Positions 23,190 to 30,786 of a DNA stretch of 48,677 nt are shown here, one piece after another. A model generated the notes under the pieces. The model made no database searches. It was given only the letters and a program-made list of their open reading frames with translations, and had not been told where the DNA came from. How positions within the stretch are numbered: the stretch's first letter is position 1; every line of letters starts with the position of its first letter. The DNA is from Cellvibrionaceae bacterium (lineage in GTDB: Bacteria; Pseudomonadota; Gammaproteobacteria; Pseudomonadales; Cellvibrionaceae). The translations under genes and the position numbers were made by a program. The stretch spans positions 1 through 48,677 of the forward strand of contig JAGKWU010000022.1 in NCBI GenBank assembly GCA_021151695.1, in the 5' to 3' direction.

Positions 23190-23570
23190 TTACTCCTTGG
23201 TTGATAGTGGTTGGATTGTAGCATGGTTGGTGGCCATGGCGTCATCCACGGCATCATCAAACTGCTCTGCGCACTCAAACGTGGTAGTCATACGCGCTTC
23301 GCCGTCCTCGGTTTCCAGCATCATGCGTTCCTTGGTGCGGATATAGCGATACCGATCGGCATCGCGCTCGTTCGCATCCGCCCGTTCAGTCTCGGCCTGC
23401 TTCATGGCCTTGGCTGCTTTCAGTGCCAGGCTTTGGGCGGTGTAGTCATCTTGCAGATTGTCTAGCTGTGCTTGCAAGGCGTCAATATGCTCAATCAGCT
23501 TGCGCTGGTACGCCATGCCGTCACGTTGCGCCTGCTTGCGCAGTGCGTCTATTGTTTCTTTACTCAGCAT
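23190..23570 (-). CDS. Coiled-coil phage protein
   Basis: 126 residues from the ATG at 23570, which has GAGGTG at proper distance. An upstream GTG is possible. A long coiled coil (residues about 8-75) leads into the C-terminal ERDADRYRYIRTKERMMLE and FDDAVDDAMA pattern, a common small module in phage early proteins. Function unknown. Confidence 0.55.
   Translation of the reverse strand: MLSKETIDALRKQAQRDGMAYQRKLIEHIDALQAQLDNLQDDYTAQSLALKAAKAMKQAETERADANERDADRYRYIRTKERMMLETEDGEARMTTTFECAEQFDDAVDDAMATNHATIQPLSTKE
23215..23223 (-). promoter_or_regulatory. Extended -10 element (TGCTACAAT)
   Basis: The minus strand reads TGCTACAAT inside the end of the coiled-coil gene, 31 bases before the 24-residue gene start at 23184. 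It matches the structural-gene promoter class and could give late expression of the membrane cluster 23184-22356. Confidence 0.45.
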
Positions 23571-23580
23571 CTCTATCACC

Positions 23581-23778
23581 TCAAAACGGAAATTCAGTCA
23601 GACCCAGACGCTCCACAATCTTGCGAGCGCGGCCATATTTCAAAGCCTCGGCACTCGGTGCGCGTGGCTGGCGTGCTTTCGGCAGTACGCGTACACGGCA
23701 ACCAGCTGGCACGGTCGGCTTCGTGTGACAACGGCGGATCACCTCGCCGCTGTCGTTGTCGATGATTTCGTAGCGCAT
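23581..23778 (-). CDS. Small basic hypothetical protein
   Basis: 65 residues, basic: a beta-like N-terminus (MRYEIIDNDSGEVIRRC) and an arginine-rich middle (LPKARQPRAPSAEALKYGR). It is coupled to the gene before it by TAATG. Possibly nucleic-acid binding; not recognised. Confidence 0.45.
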   Translation of the reverse strand: MRYEIIDNDSGEVIRRCHTKPTVPAGCRVRVLPKARQPRAPSAEALKYGRARKIVERLGLTEFPF

Positions 23779-24029
23779 TATTTGGCACCTCTGGCGCGGA
23801 TGGCGTTAGCGCAGTCGGTATTTTCCGCTCGGCGCTTTGCAAAGCCATCTACATGCACATACGCAAGACCGTCGCACACTTTCGCACACGCCTCCCGCTC
23901 TTTCTGGGCTACCAGTGCGGCGAAGGCCTGCACAAAATCATCTGCGTCTTTGCCATTCACAAGAATAGTTTCTGCGCGGAACTCGGCCCCCGCCTCACGC
24001 GCCATCCGAATCACATCGTCTCGCGTCAT
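23778..24029 (-). CDS. Small phage protein with REACAKVCDG motif
   Basis: 83 residues. It begins TRDDVIRMAREAGAEF and contains QKEREACAKVCDGLAYVHV and NAIRARG. All three are typical of a very common phage accessory family of unknown function. The ATG at 24029 overlaps the preceding TGA. Confidence 0.6.
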   Translation of the reverse strand: MTRDDVIRMAREAGAEFRAETILVNGKDADDFVQAFAALVAQKEREACAKVCDGLAYVHVDGFAKRRAENTDCANAIRARGAK

Positions 24030-24535
24030 CACAACCCCCTTGCCTTGGCGATGGCGGCGCGGGCTTTCATTGCAGGATGATCCGGCAAAACAACATCAAG
24101 CAATTTCATGCATTGTTCTTTTGCATCTTGCACAGTGTCAAACTGCTCAAACCACATCGACCCGTCATAGGTGCAATATGCGCTCCATTTTGCATTGCTT
24201 CCGCCAGACGGCCATACGACGCAATCGTACTTTGCCAGAAACTCTTCTCTTTCCCACCCGTCAATGCCACTAAAGTCGTAACCAATTCCGAACATTACCG
24301 TGCCGTCGAACTTTGCAACGTGAGAATCTTGATTCCACGACAAATCAACACATTCTTCCAGCGCCAGCAAAAGCTCCGGGGCGGCGGAAATCAGGGCGGT
24401 GTTAGCTTGCACGTTTTCCGGCTTCTTTCCGTATGGCCACGCAATATTAAGCACCGATGCAATTGATACTCCATCATTAGATCTTACGATTTCACCGTCA
24501 GCCACCCACGGCCCCGGCGTAAATTTGTCAGTCAT
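24029..24535 (-). CDS. Phage accessory protein with TPGPW motif
   Basis: 168 residues. The N-terminus (KFTPGPWVADGEIV), followed by NTALISAAPELLLALEECV, belongs to the same broad family as the gene at 16004-16399. Between these and the C-terminal HPAMKARAAIAKARGL is a tryptophan-rich insert (YDFSGIDGWEREEF, WSAYCTYDGSMWFEQF). Function unknown. A TTGACA promoter lies 30 bases upstream. Confidence 0.6.
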   Translation of the reverse strand: MTDKFTPGPWVADGEIVRSNDGVSIASVLNIAWPYGKKPENVQANTALISAAPELLLALEECVDLSWNQDSHVAKFDGTVMFGIGYDFSGIDGWEREEFLAKYDCVVWPSGGSNAKWSAYCTYDGSMWFEQFDTVQDAKEQCMKLLDVVLPDHPAMKARAAIAKARGL

Positions 24536-24564
24536 GTTTGCATCTCCTCATCAGTAACAACTCC

Positions 24565-24593
24565 AATGTATACGCTTGGCGGGGTGGTGTCAA
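24565..24593 (-). promoter_or_regulatory. Promoter TTGACA-N17-TACATT
   Basis: TTGACA (24593-24588) and TACATT (24570-24565), 17-base spacer (TATACA at a 15-base spacer is also possible). It reads into the accessory genes from 24535 down to 23581. Confidence 0.65.
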
Positions 24594-24988
24594 CGCATCA
24601 AAGCAAAGGCGGCAGCAATCTCTGCCTGCTTGTTGTTATCTAGCACGCCTTGTTCGCACAGCTTGATAAAGTGATTTCTGGCCGCGTCAGCATCGCCCTT
24701 AGCAAGCATCATTGCCAGGGTGCGTGGAATGACCATAGCAGTATCTGGCGACACCATGCCGAACTCGCTAACCATCCAGCCAGATACGCCCATGACGCAA
24801 CCCTGGTCAAACTCTCCTCGCCACTTAGCATCCCTGTACCACCGGGCAAAGTGCTGAAAGTTCAGGAACTCGCCAGCAAGCAATTTCCTATGCCTTAGCA
24901 TTGCCCAGCACGGATATCCGGCACCTACAGATTGTGCGCAAAAAATGCCCTTTCCCATCTTTGCAACTTCTTTTTTATCGTGTACCAT
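24590..24988 (-). CDS. Hypothetical phage protein
   Basis: 132 residues, starting after GGAGGG. An alternative start is the ATG at 24958. It contains two cysteine-bearing segments (GIFCAQSVGAGYPCWAML, FDQGCVMGVSGWMVSEFGMV) and a helical C-terminus. I do not recognise a family. Confidence 0.5.
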   Translation of the reverse strand: MVHDKKEVAKMGKGIFCAQSVGAGYPCWAMLRHRKLLAGEFLNFQHFARWYRDAKWRGEFDQGCVMGVSGWMVSEFGMVSPDTAMVIPRTLAMMLAKGDADAARNHFIKLCEQGVLDNNKQAEIAAAFALMR

Positions 24989-25076
24989 TGGCAGGTTTGC
25001 CCTCCTTCATACTAAGTAATAGATAGTAGAACCTTCAAATTTTTCTTAAATACTAATACTCATACTCCACCTATCA

Positions 25077-25100
25077 CCCTCTTTCGAGGGCTGTTTTTTA
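25077..25100 (+). terminator. Plus-strand terminator without an assigned transcript
   Basis: CCCTC-TTTC-GAGGG followed by CTG and six T. It points rightward, while all genes within 15 kb to the left run leftward. The AT-rich 24989-25076 before it holds no gene. It may end a small RNA or block antisense transcription into the primase. Confidence 0.65.
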
Positions 25101-25370
25101 TTTAGTGGCGACGGTGCGATATAGTGGCAAAGTGCCTTTACCACTATATATTGCCAAAAAACCTAACAAAATCAACGGTTTGCGATTTGGTGGTATAGTG
25201 GATTAAGTGGTAACGTACTTTTTGAAAAAGTTGCCAGCGAAAAACGCCGCGCATTAAATCCACTATACCACTAAATCGTAACTGCTTGATCTGCAATGGT
25301 TTTTTGACACTTTTGGTGTTACCACTATATCTACCACTAAATGCCGCAGTAACCACTAAATGCCGTGCCT
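25093..25370. repeat. Iteron-like region with CCACTA/TAGTGG repeats
   Basis: At least ten copies of a CCACTA-type motif (TAGTGG, TGGTGG or AAGTGG on the other strand) occur in both orientations within about 280 bases: for example 25141-25148, 25191-25210, 25260-25275 and 25321-25362. Two of them make a 22-bp inverted repeat with one mismatch (25183-25204 and 25257-25278). It lies directly after the primase-helicase gene and between terminators, so an origin of replication or a regulator-binding array is plausible. No other content is seen. Confidence 0.6.
25183..25278. repeat. Inverted repeat, 22-bp arms
   Basis: Arms 25183-25204 and 25257-25278 are reverse complements except for one base, with 52 bases between. 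Each arm contains two tandem CCACTA-like units. It could form a cruciform or bind a dimeric initiator. Confidence 0.75.
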
Positions 25371-25432
25371 GTAGGTTGTAAAAGAGCGCACCTCCATGCT
25401 GCCAAAGTGCGCTCGTAGTTGCAAGTGCTTTT

Positions 25433-27850
25433 TCAGTCATCCGACGCCATGTAGTCTAGTCCGGCATCGGTGCAGAGGTATCTGGTAGACGGCCTACCGC
25501 GTGCTGGCTGATGCTCCTCCTCTAGCAGTAGCTCGTCACGCACCATTATTTTTAGCACTGCCGTCACGTCCTCACGCTTGTAATTCTTGTTGCGGCATCT
25601 GGTCGTCACTTCCTTTTGCGACGCCCACACCTGGCACACATCCAGAATCTTAAGCATCAGCGCCCGCTTGCGATCGTCCATGTCGGTGCTGACCTCCTTA
25701 TCGGAAATCTCCACTTTGCGGATCTTCGTTTCAATGTCATTCATCACCAGCTTGGCTGCGTAGCGCACCACGTCAAGCGTTATCGGCGTGCCATTCCATC
25801 CGGCAACGGCAATGCTGACCTTCACAATCATCTCGGTTGCGCGGCGTGCTAGTGGCGTCATGCCCTTGCCCTTGAGTGCTTCCGCCCACTCGAACAGATA
25901 GCCCTGCATCCGTCCAATGAAGTCCTCCGCCTCTGCATCCATCACCAGTGCAACGCGCTCGCGGCAATCGTCAATCCTGCCTGCCGTGTTTTCCGGCATG
26001 GCGAAGCCAGGATCAGCAATCCGCATTTCCAGCTGCATGGGCGGCTTGCTGGGTGGTGCAAAGTTGGCCTTTGGCATTGGGTTGGCCTCATGCTCAAAGA
26101 ACACCAGCGCACGGCTAAGAAAACCGCTTTCTACCTGCTCACGAGTAAAGGCATCGTGCATGGTGGCTGGCGTTGCCGTGGTGAACATGGACAGCCACGG
26201 ATTGACCAAGCCGCCATTGTCGTTAATGGCCGTGTACAGCTTTTTCAAATAGTTGGCCGCCTCCAATGCTTCGCGCCCTTCCGGTGAAGTCTTGCCGCAG
26301 TCCTCGACCTCTCGCATATGGCGCTGGATCTGCTGGCCAATAGCTGCAAGGATGCTTTCACGGCGGGACAGGTCAACCATCAGCACGCCGTTTGCCTTGG
26401 TGTACGCCTCCATGATCGTGCCGATAACGCCCTCAAGATAAGACGCATTGCCGGACTTCTTGGAGTTCTGCACGCGCCCAAGAAAGATGCCGAACTCATC
26501 AATCAAGAAATTGCTGTATTGGTTGTATGCGAAGGTGTCGAGCAGATCCTTGTCAGACTTGATGCGGCCATGACACGCACGGCCAAGCCCTGCATAGGTC
26601 AGCAATTCCCGCGCAGTGGCCATTGCCGATTCCTTACCAGTGGCAGATGCGGCAATCACCAGCAGGATCAAGTTTGGCGTCACGCCAGACCATCGTCCCG
26701 GCACATAGAAGCCACGGCCAACGATGTTGCTGGCCACGGTCAGCGTGGTGGCCAGTGCAAGATTACGGTTATCGAACAGTGATTTGTCGCGCACGTACTG
26801 CAACAGATCGTTAACGGCGCCTGGTGGCTTCCATAGGTCAACGTCGTCCAGCTCTGTCACTTTCTGGCGTGGCGCGGTCTTCGTCGATTCCTGCTTCTTA
26901 CCCCAGTTGCCCCAGTTGTCGATCCATTCCCGTTCGGCTTCGGTCAATTCCGCGTCCAAGTGGTCGCGTTGAACCCAGCCATGCCGCTGCGCCATGGCAA
27001 CGAGCGTGGCAATTGTCACGCTGCTAGATACCCGCTTTCCGAAACTGTGCCACCGTCCTTGCATCTCGCTGGGGCAATACTTGGCTCCACGACTAGACCA
27101 TGCATCCCACGCTGCGAAGCCTTCCGCGCTGCCATCGGTGCCGCGATGTACGGCCATGCCCACCTTGAACCAATCATCGTGATCCATATCAGGATCAAGA
27201 TAGGTCAGCATGTGCTCAATGTCGCGGATGTCGGTGTCGGAATGGTCGCCCTCCTGCCGTTCAATCTTGGCGCGTGCAATCAGTTTGGCGAGCGGTGCGG
27301 GCAAGATAACCAGCTCGGCCACATCAGACTTGGCAAACGAGTGCCACACATATTCACGGCCAGACGCGTGCAGACTGCCAGGTATCACCACAAAACCGCC
27401 ACCCTGCTTGATGTCGATACCTTGGTACTCTTTCGGCATCTTCCATGCAAGGTCGGTGTCTGGCTTGGCAAAGTAAAGGTGCATGCCATTGCCGCCTGTG
27501 CGAACGACGGCGCTACACGCTTCAATCAGGTCAATGCCAATGTCAGCTTGCAGCCGCTCAAATGCAATGTCTCCGCCGTTGCGCGGGTCAATGTCGATGA
27601 CGATATGCCCAGCATCAAGCGCCCAGCCTAGGCCGGTGTAAGGCTCCATCATTTCACCATCAAGCCATGTATCTAGCACGGCCTCATCCACCAGTGGCTG
27701 ATTGACCCACTCATTGCGGGCAGGATGCTTGCCTGCTGCTTGGCAGTTGCGGTTGCCGCAGTCGCACGCGCCTTGCTTGATGCGGTGCAAAGGGAATACG
27801 CGCAAACCAGCTTGCACGAATTCTATGGCGTTTTCGTAGAGGTCACTCAC
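25433..27850 (-). CDS. Replicative primase-polymerase/helicase (prim-pol + DUF3987-like)
   Basis: 805 residues. The N-terminal 170 residues are an archaeo-eukaryotic type prim-pol domain: cysteine motif CDCGNRNCQAAGKHP, catalytic VIDIDPRNGGD and GGNGMHLYF. A PriCT-type helical domain follows (about 205-285, DHDDWFKVGMAVHRGTDGS). The second half is a DUF3987-like ATPase with a Walker-like ASATGKES near residue 400 and a helical C-terminus ending in a small winged-helix region. It starts at a GTG overlapping the regulator gene by 8 bases, with AAGGAG well placed. It is the main replication initiator and fork enzyme here. Confidence 0.85.
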   Translation of the reverse strand: MSDLYENAIEFVQAGLRVFPLHRIKQGACDCGNRNCQAAGKHPARNEWVNQPLVDEAVLDTWLDGEMMEPYTGLGWALDAGHIVIDIDPRNGGDIAFERLQADIGIDLIEACSAVVRTGGNGMHLYFAKPDTDLAWKMPKEYQGIDIKQGGGFVVIPGSLHASGREYVWHSFAKSDVAELVILPAPLAKLIARAKIERQEGDHSDTDIRDIEHMLTYLDPDMDHDDWFKVGMAVHRGTDGSAEGFAAWDAWSSRGAKYCPSEMQGRWHSFGKRVSSSVTIATLVAMAQRHGWVQRDHLDAELTEAEREWIDNWGNWGKKQESTKTAPRQKVTELDDVDLWKPPGAVNDLLQYVRDKSLFDNRNLALATTLTVASNIVGRGFYVPGRWSGVTPNLILLVIAASATGKESAMATARELLTYAGLGRACHGRIKSDKDLLDTFAYNQYSNFLIDEFGIFLGRVQNSKKSGNASYLEGVIGTIMEAYTKANGVLMVDLSRRESILAAIGQQIQRHMREVEDCGKTSPEGREALEAANYLKKLYTAINDNGGLVNPWLSMFTTATPATMHDAFTREQVESGFLSRALVFFEHEANPMPKANFAPPSKPPMQLEMRIADPGFAMPENTAGRIDDCRERVALVMDAEAEDFIGRMQGYLFEWAEALKGKGMTPLARRATEMIVKVSIAVAGWNGTPITLDVVRYAAKLVMNDIETKIRKVEISDKEVSTDMDDRKRALMLKILDVCQVWASQKEVTTRCRNKNYKREDVTAVLKIMVRDELLLEEEHQPARGRPSTRYLCTDAGLDYMASDD

Positions 27851-28019
27851 CGATAATCTCCTTAAGTTTTATTGCGCCTTTTGTGAGGCGAACAATTTCT
27901 AATGCCCTTGCTGGCGGAATCTTGCCAGCCTTAAACCACTGCGAAACGGCGCTTTCGGTAACGCCAAGCGTGTCGGCAATGGCCTTTTGGCTGCCAAACG
28001 CCTTTAATAGTGCGTCCAT
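27843..28019 (-). CDS. Cro/YdaS-like helix-turn-helix regulator
   Basis: 58 residues from the ATG at 28019. The helix-turn-helix is residues about 9-30: SQKAIADTLGVTESAVSQWF. This is the form of YdaS/Cro repressors, which bind as dimers to operators at divergent early promoters. It is the first gene of the leftward operon and is coupled to the primase gene. No second repressor and no integrase are seen, so it may only balance early transcription. Confidence 0.8.
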   Translation of the reverse strand: MDALLKAFGSQKAIADTLGVTESAVSQWFKAGKIPPARALEIVRLTKGAIKLKEIIGE

Positions 28020-28048
28020 GTGTTGCTCCTTGATGTTGCATGCTTTGC

Positions 28049-28077
28049 ATTGTCGCTCAAGAAAAAGTTAAGTGCAA
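28049..28077 (-). promoter_or_regulatory. Leftward early promoter TTGCAC-N17-GACAAT
   Basis: TTGCAC (28077-28072) and GACAAT (28054-28049), 17-base spacer. It precedes the ATG of the regulator at 28019 by 30 bases. Confidence 0.65.
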
Positions 28078-28080
28078 CGC

Positions 28081-28109
28081 TTGACACGGTAATTTTGCAC
28101 GTTCATAAT
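28081..28109 (+). promoter_or_regulatory. Rightward early promoter TTGACA-N17-CATAAT
   Basis: TTGACA (28081-28086) and CATAAT (28104-28109), 17-base spacer. It drives the recombination/replication operon starting at 28157. Confidence 0.75.
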
Positions 28110-28156
28110 GGCCTCACGTTGTCAGCAAGGCGACGCACTCAACAGGAGTAAATCAC

Positions 28157-28528
28157 ATGGACGTTAAGACGCTTTGCGAGTCATACGACTCGCTAGGCAA
28201 GCAGATTGCGCAGCTTGAATTGGCGCGGTCGAAGCTGGCCGAAAACATCATCATTGCACTGGGGCATGACCACATAGGCCAACGCACCTATACGCATGAT
28301 GGCGTGAAAGTGACTATTACCACCAAAGAGACGTACACGCTGGATAAAGCACGCCTTAATGTGGAATGGTCGGAGCAACTGCCGATCAATCGCAGCTACA
28401 GCTACACGCTGCGAGAGAAAGACTTCAAAGCAATGATGGAGCATGGCAGCAGCGAGCAAAAGCAGGTGCTGGCTGAAATCGTAACAAGCAAGCCGGCCAA
28501 GCCGGTTGTTAAGGTGGAGTGGAAATAA
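28157..28528 (+). CDS. Hypothetical protein, first gene of rightward operon
   Basis: 123 residues. The N-terminal helix (CESYDSLGKQIAQLELARSK) is coiled-coil-like and is followed by a small beta domain (TYTHDGVKVTITTKETYTLD). Similar small proteins open recombination operons with a Sak4-type ATPase in other phages, but no function is known. The ribosome-binding site is AGGAG. The stop overlaps the next ATG as TAATG. Confidence 0.55.
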   Translation: MDVKTLCESYDSLGKQIAQLELARSKLAENIIIALGHDHIGQRTYTHDGVKVTITTKETYTLDKARLNVEWSEQLPINRSYSYTLREKDFKAMMEHGSSEQKQVLAEIVTSKPAKPVVKVEWK

Positions 28529-29286
28529 TGGATCTCAAAAGCATGATTTCCCGCCCATCGGGCGATGCGCCGATGCTTACCATCTTTGGTGAAGGCGGCA
28601 CAGGGAAAACCAGCCTGGCCGCGACCTTTCCGGCTCCGATCTTCATCCGCGCCGAAGATGGCTTTGATGTGTTTTCCGGCAAGAAAGCGCCGAACGCTTT
28701 CCCTGTGCTAAAGCAAGGTGAAGACATTTTCGAGCAACTTGACGCGCTGATTGAACAGGAGCACCCGTTCAAGACGCTGATCATCGACAGTATCACAAGT
28801 CTGGACAAGAAGTTCGAGTCTGACGTAGTGCGCAAAGATCCACGCGCCAAGTCGATCAATCAGGCCAATGGCGGCTATGGTGCTGGTTACTCGGCAGTGG
28901 CGGAACTGCACAGCAAGGTAAAAGACCGTTGCGACACGCTGCGCGAGCAAAAAGGCATGACCATTGTTTTTCTCGGCCACGTTGAAACCGAGACGATGGA
29001 TCTGCCGGATGAGCCGAACTATTCGCGCTACTCGATGCGGATTCACAAGAAAAGCATCGGCTACTATACCGATTTCGTGTCGCTGGTCGGCTTGCTAAAG
29101 CTGGAAACCATCGTCGATCAGGATAGCGGCAAGGCCAAGAGCTTTGGCGACCGCGTGCTGATTGTGGACAAGCGAGCATCCAGCATCACCAAAAACCGCT
29201 ACGGCATTGTTGACGACATTGCCGTAGAAGAAGGCAGCAATCCGCTGCTGAACCTGATTCCTTACTTTAAAACCACGCAGGAGTAA
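28528..29286 (+). CDS. RecA-like ATPase, Sak4-type annealing protein
   Basis: 252 residues. Walker A is GEGGTGKTSL at residues 21-30, Walker B-like TLIIDSITSLD near 88-98, and MTIVFLGHVETETM near 148. This is the AAA_24/Sak4 group of RecA-related single-strand annealing proteins of phages. An SSB-like gene follows six bases later, the usual partner. The ATG at 28528 is preferred over an upstream GTG because of the TAATG coupling. Confidence 0.75.
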   Translation: MDLKSMISRPSGDAPMLTIFGEGGTGKTSLAATFPAPIFIRAEDGFDVFSGKKAPNAFPVLKQGEDIFEQLDALIEQEHPFKTLIIDSITSLDKKFESDVVRKDPRAKSINQANGGYGAGYSAVAELHSKVKDRCDTLREQKGMTIVFLGHVETETMDLPDEPNYSRYSMRIHKKSIGYYTDFVSLVGLLKLETIVDQDSGKAKSFGDRVLIVDKRASSITKNRYGIVDDIAVEEGSNPLLNLIPYFKTTQE

Positions 29287-29292
29287 CACAAC

Positions 29293-29811
29293 ATGGCATC
29301 TTTTTGGAATGTAGACGGCGAAGACGTAACCAAGTCTGAAATCAAAGAACAGGACAACAGCTTCAAGCCGTTGCCGGAAAACTGGTATCAAGGTCTGGTT
29401 GACAAGATCGAAGTGAAAGACGGCGATTACGGCCAAAGCATCCGCGCTACGCTGAACTGCAAGGTCGGCAACGACATGAAGAAAACCAGCATCAGTCTGA
29501 AATGCTGGGATCAGGACATCAAGAAGCGCAAACGCGCGATTCAGATGCTAGTGCTGCTGTTCCGCGCTGCTGGCAAAGACCTGCCCCGCGATGAGCCGAG
29601 CGACGACAACCTGCAAGCCATTGTCGGCAAGAAAATGGGCTTCAAAATCGGCCTGTACGAGATGACCACCGACGACGGCAAGGAGCTATCCGGTAACTGG
29701 CTGCAATTCGTTGGCACCGCTGCCGAGGCCAAGGAGAAGGCGACGGAGGTTAAGGAGTCGGTGAAGCCTGCGCCAAAAGCAGAATCGGCAGACGACGATA
29801 TCCCGTGGTGA
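29293..29811 (+). CDS. SSB-like single-strand DNA-binding protein (DUF669-like)
   Basis: 172 residues. An OB-like beta-rich body (ISLKCWDQDIKKRK, VGKKMGFKIGLYEM) is followed by an alanine/lysine-rich linker and the acidic tip DDDIPW. That tip closely imitates the DDDIPF tail through which bacterial SSB recruits partners. It is probably the phage SSB that works with the Sak4-type ATPase. A strong terminator follows directly. Confidence 0.75.
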   Translation: MASFWNVDGEDVTKSEIKEQDNSFKPLPENWYQGLVDKIEVKDGDYGQSIRATLNCKVGNDMKKTSISLKCWDQDIKKRKRAIQMLVLLFRAAGKDLPRDEPSDDNLQAIVGKKMGFKIGLYEMTTDDGKELSGNWLQFVGTAAEAKEKATEVKESVKPAPKAESADDDIPW

Positions 29812-29820
29812 TGTAGCGCA

Positions 29821-29842
29821 AGGGGCTTCGGCCCCTTTTTTT
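29821..29842 (+). terminator. Terminator after SSB gene
   Basis: AAGGGGC-TTCG-GCCCCTT with seven T. It lies inside the rightward operon, 15 bases before the next gene, so downstream genes depend on read-through, antitermination or a promoter I cannot see. Confidence 0.8.
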
Positions 29843-29856
29843 GACAAGGCCAAAAA

Positions 29857-30786
29857 ATGATCAAAGCCGAACAAATCCAGCAAGAAATAGACGCCATGTG
29901 GTCAGAAATGCCGCGTGAGCAGCGCGACTACATTGGGGCGTCAGAGATAGGCCACGAGTGCGAGCGTTATTTGTGGCTCAAGTTTCACCGCTGCGTGCAT
30001 CCTGAGCAATTCGAGCCACGCATGCTGCGCCTGTTCAATCGTGGCCACCGCGAAGAGTTCCAGTTCGAGGCCATGCTAAAGGCTATCGGCTTCAAGATTC
30101 TGGACAGCTGCCAAGGGCAAGGCGGCTTCAAGCGTGGCTTTTTTGCAGGGCATTGGGACGGGCGCGTTGAGCGTGACGGGCTAACCTACACGGTCGAGTA
30201 CAAAACCCACAGCGACAAGTCGTTTAACCTGCTGTCGCTTAATGGCGTGCGAGAGTCAAAGCCGCAGCACTACGCGCAAATGTGCGTGTACGCCAAAGAA
30301 CAAGGCAGCGACGGCATGATCTACATGGCCGTCAACAAGAACAACGACGAACTGCACATTGAGGTGCTGGAACGCAACGACGAACACGCCGACGAAATGG
30401 CCGCCCGCGCTGTTCGTATCGGGACGGACTTCCAGCCACCAAAGAAGATCGCCAAGAGCGTGACAGACTACCGCTGCAAGTTCTGCAACGCAAAGCCGGT
30501 ATGCCACGGCATCAAGCCAATGCGTATCGACTGCCGCAACTGCGCCAACGTAGAGAAGGATGCCGAATCCGGCACATTCAAATGCGAGCTAGGCCGTGAG
30601 CTTGTGCCTTGCGAACGCCACACGTTCAACCCACTGGCACTGGCAGACTGCTACGGCATGAAGATTGACAAGGTAGACCCTGAGCAAAAGCAGATCCACT
30701 TTCTGCGCAAAGACGGCAGCACGCTAAAAATCGGCGGTGCCGATGGTCTGCATTCCGATGAAGTGATGACGATACTATGCGACTGA
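29857..30786 (+). CDS. PD-(D/E)XK nuclease, Cas4/RecB-like
   Basis: 309 residues. Catalytic residues are in GHWDGRVE (Asp101) and YTVEYKTH (Glu114, Lys116), with a supporting QHYAQMCVYA. One N-terminal cysteine (residue 35, GHECERYLW) and a C-terminal group (YRCKFCNAKPVCHG) are placed as in Cas4-type nucleases that bind an iron-sulphur cluster. Another four cysteines follow (IDCRNCANV, FKCELGRELVPCERH). It probably resects DNA ends for recombination. The stop overlaps the helicase start by 10 bases. Confidence 0.8.
   Translation: MIKAEQIQQEIDAMWSEMPREQRDYIGASEIGHECERYLWLKFHRCVHPEQFEPRMLRLFNRGHREEFQFEAMLKAIGFKILDSCQGQGGFKRGFFAGHWDGRVERDGLTYTVEYKTHSDKSFNLLSLNGVRESKPQHYAQMCVYAKEQGSDGMIYMAVNKNNDELHIEVLERNDEHADEMAARAVRIGTDFQPPKKIAKSVTDYRCKFCNAKPVCHGIKPMRIDCRNCANVEKDAESGTFKCELGRELVPCERHTFNPLALADCYGMKIDKVDPEQKQIHFLRKDGSTLKIGGADGLHSDEVMTILCD

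Larger units (their letters stand above)
28020..28156. promoter_or_regulatory. Divergent early control region
   Basis: A 137-base region between the leftward regulator and the rightward operon. Back-to-back promoters leave their -35 boxes three bases apart. Repeated TGCA-containing sites (GTTGCATGC, TTTGCATTG, AGTGCAACG, TTTTGCACG) and a spaced TCAAG/CTTGA pair (28057-28061 and 28080-28084) overlap both promoters and are candidate operators. Confidence 0.65.

Noticed and set aside
25144..25440. Minus-strand frame of 98 codons after the primase gene
   Set aside because: It has no ribosome-binding site, covers the inverted repeat and iteron-like motifs, and its translation looks random. I treat the region as noncoding.
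29841..29869. Promoter starting at TTGACA after the SSB terminator
   Set aside because: No acceptable -10 box at 15-19 bases. The TTGACA arises from the T-run of the terminator.
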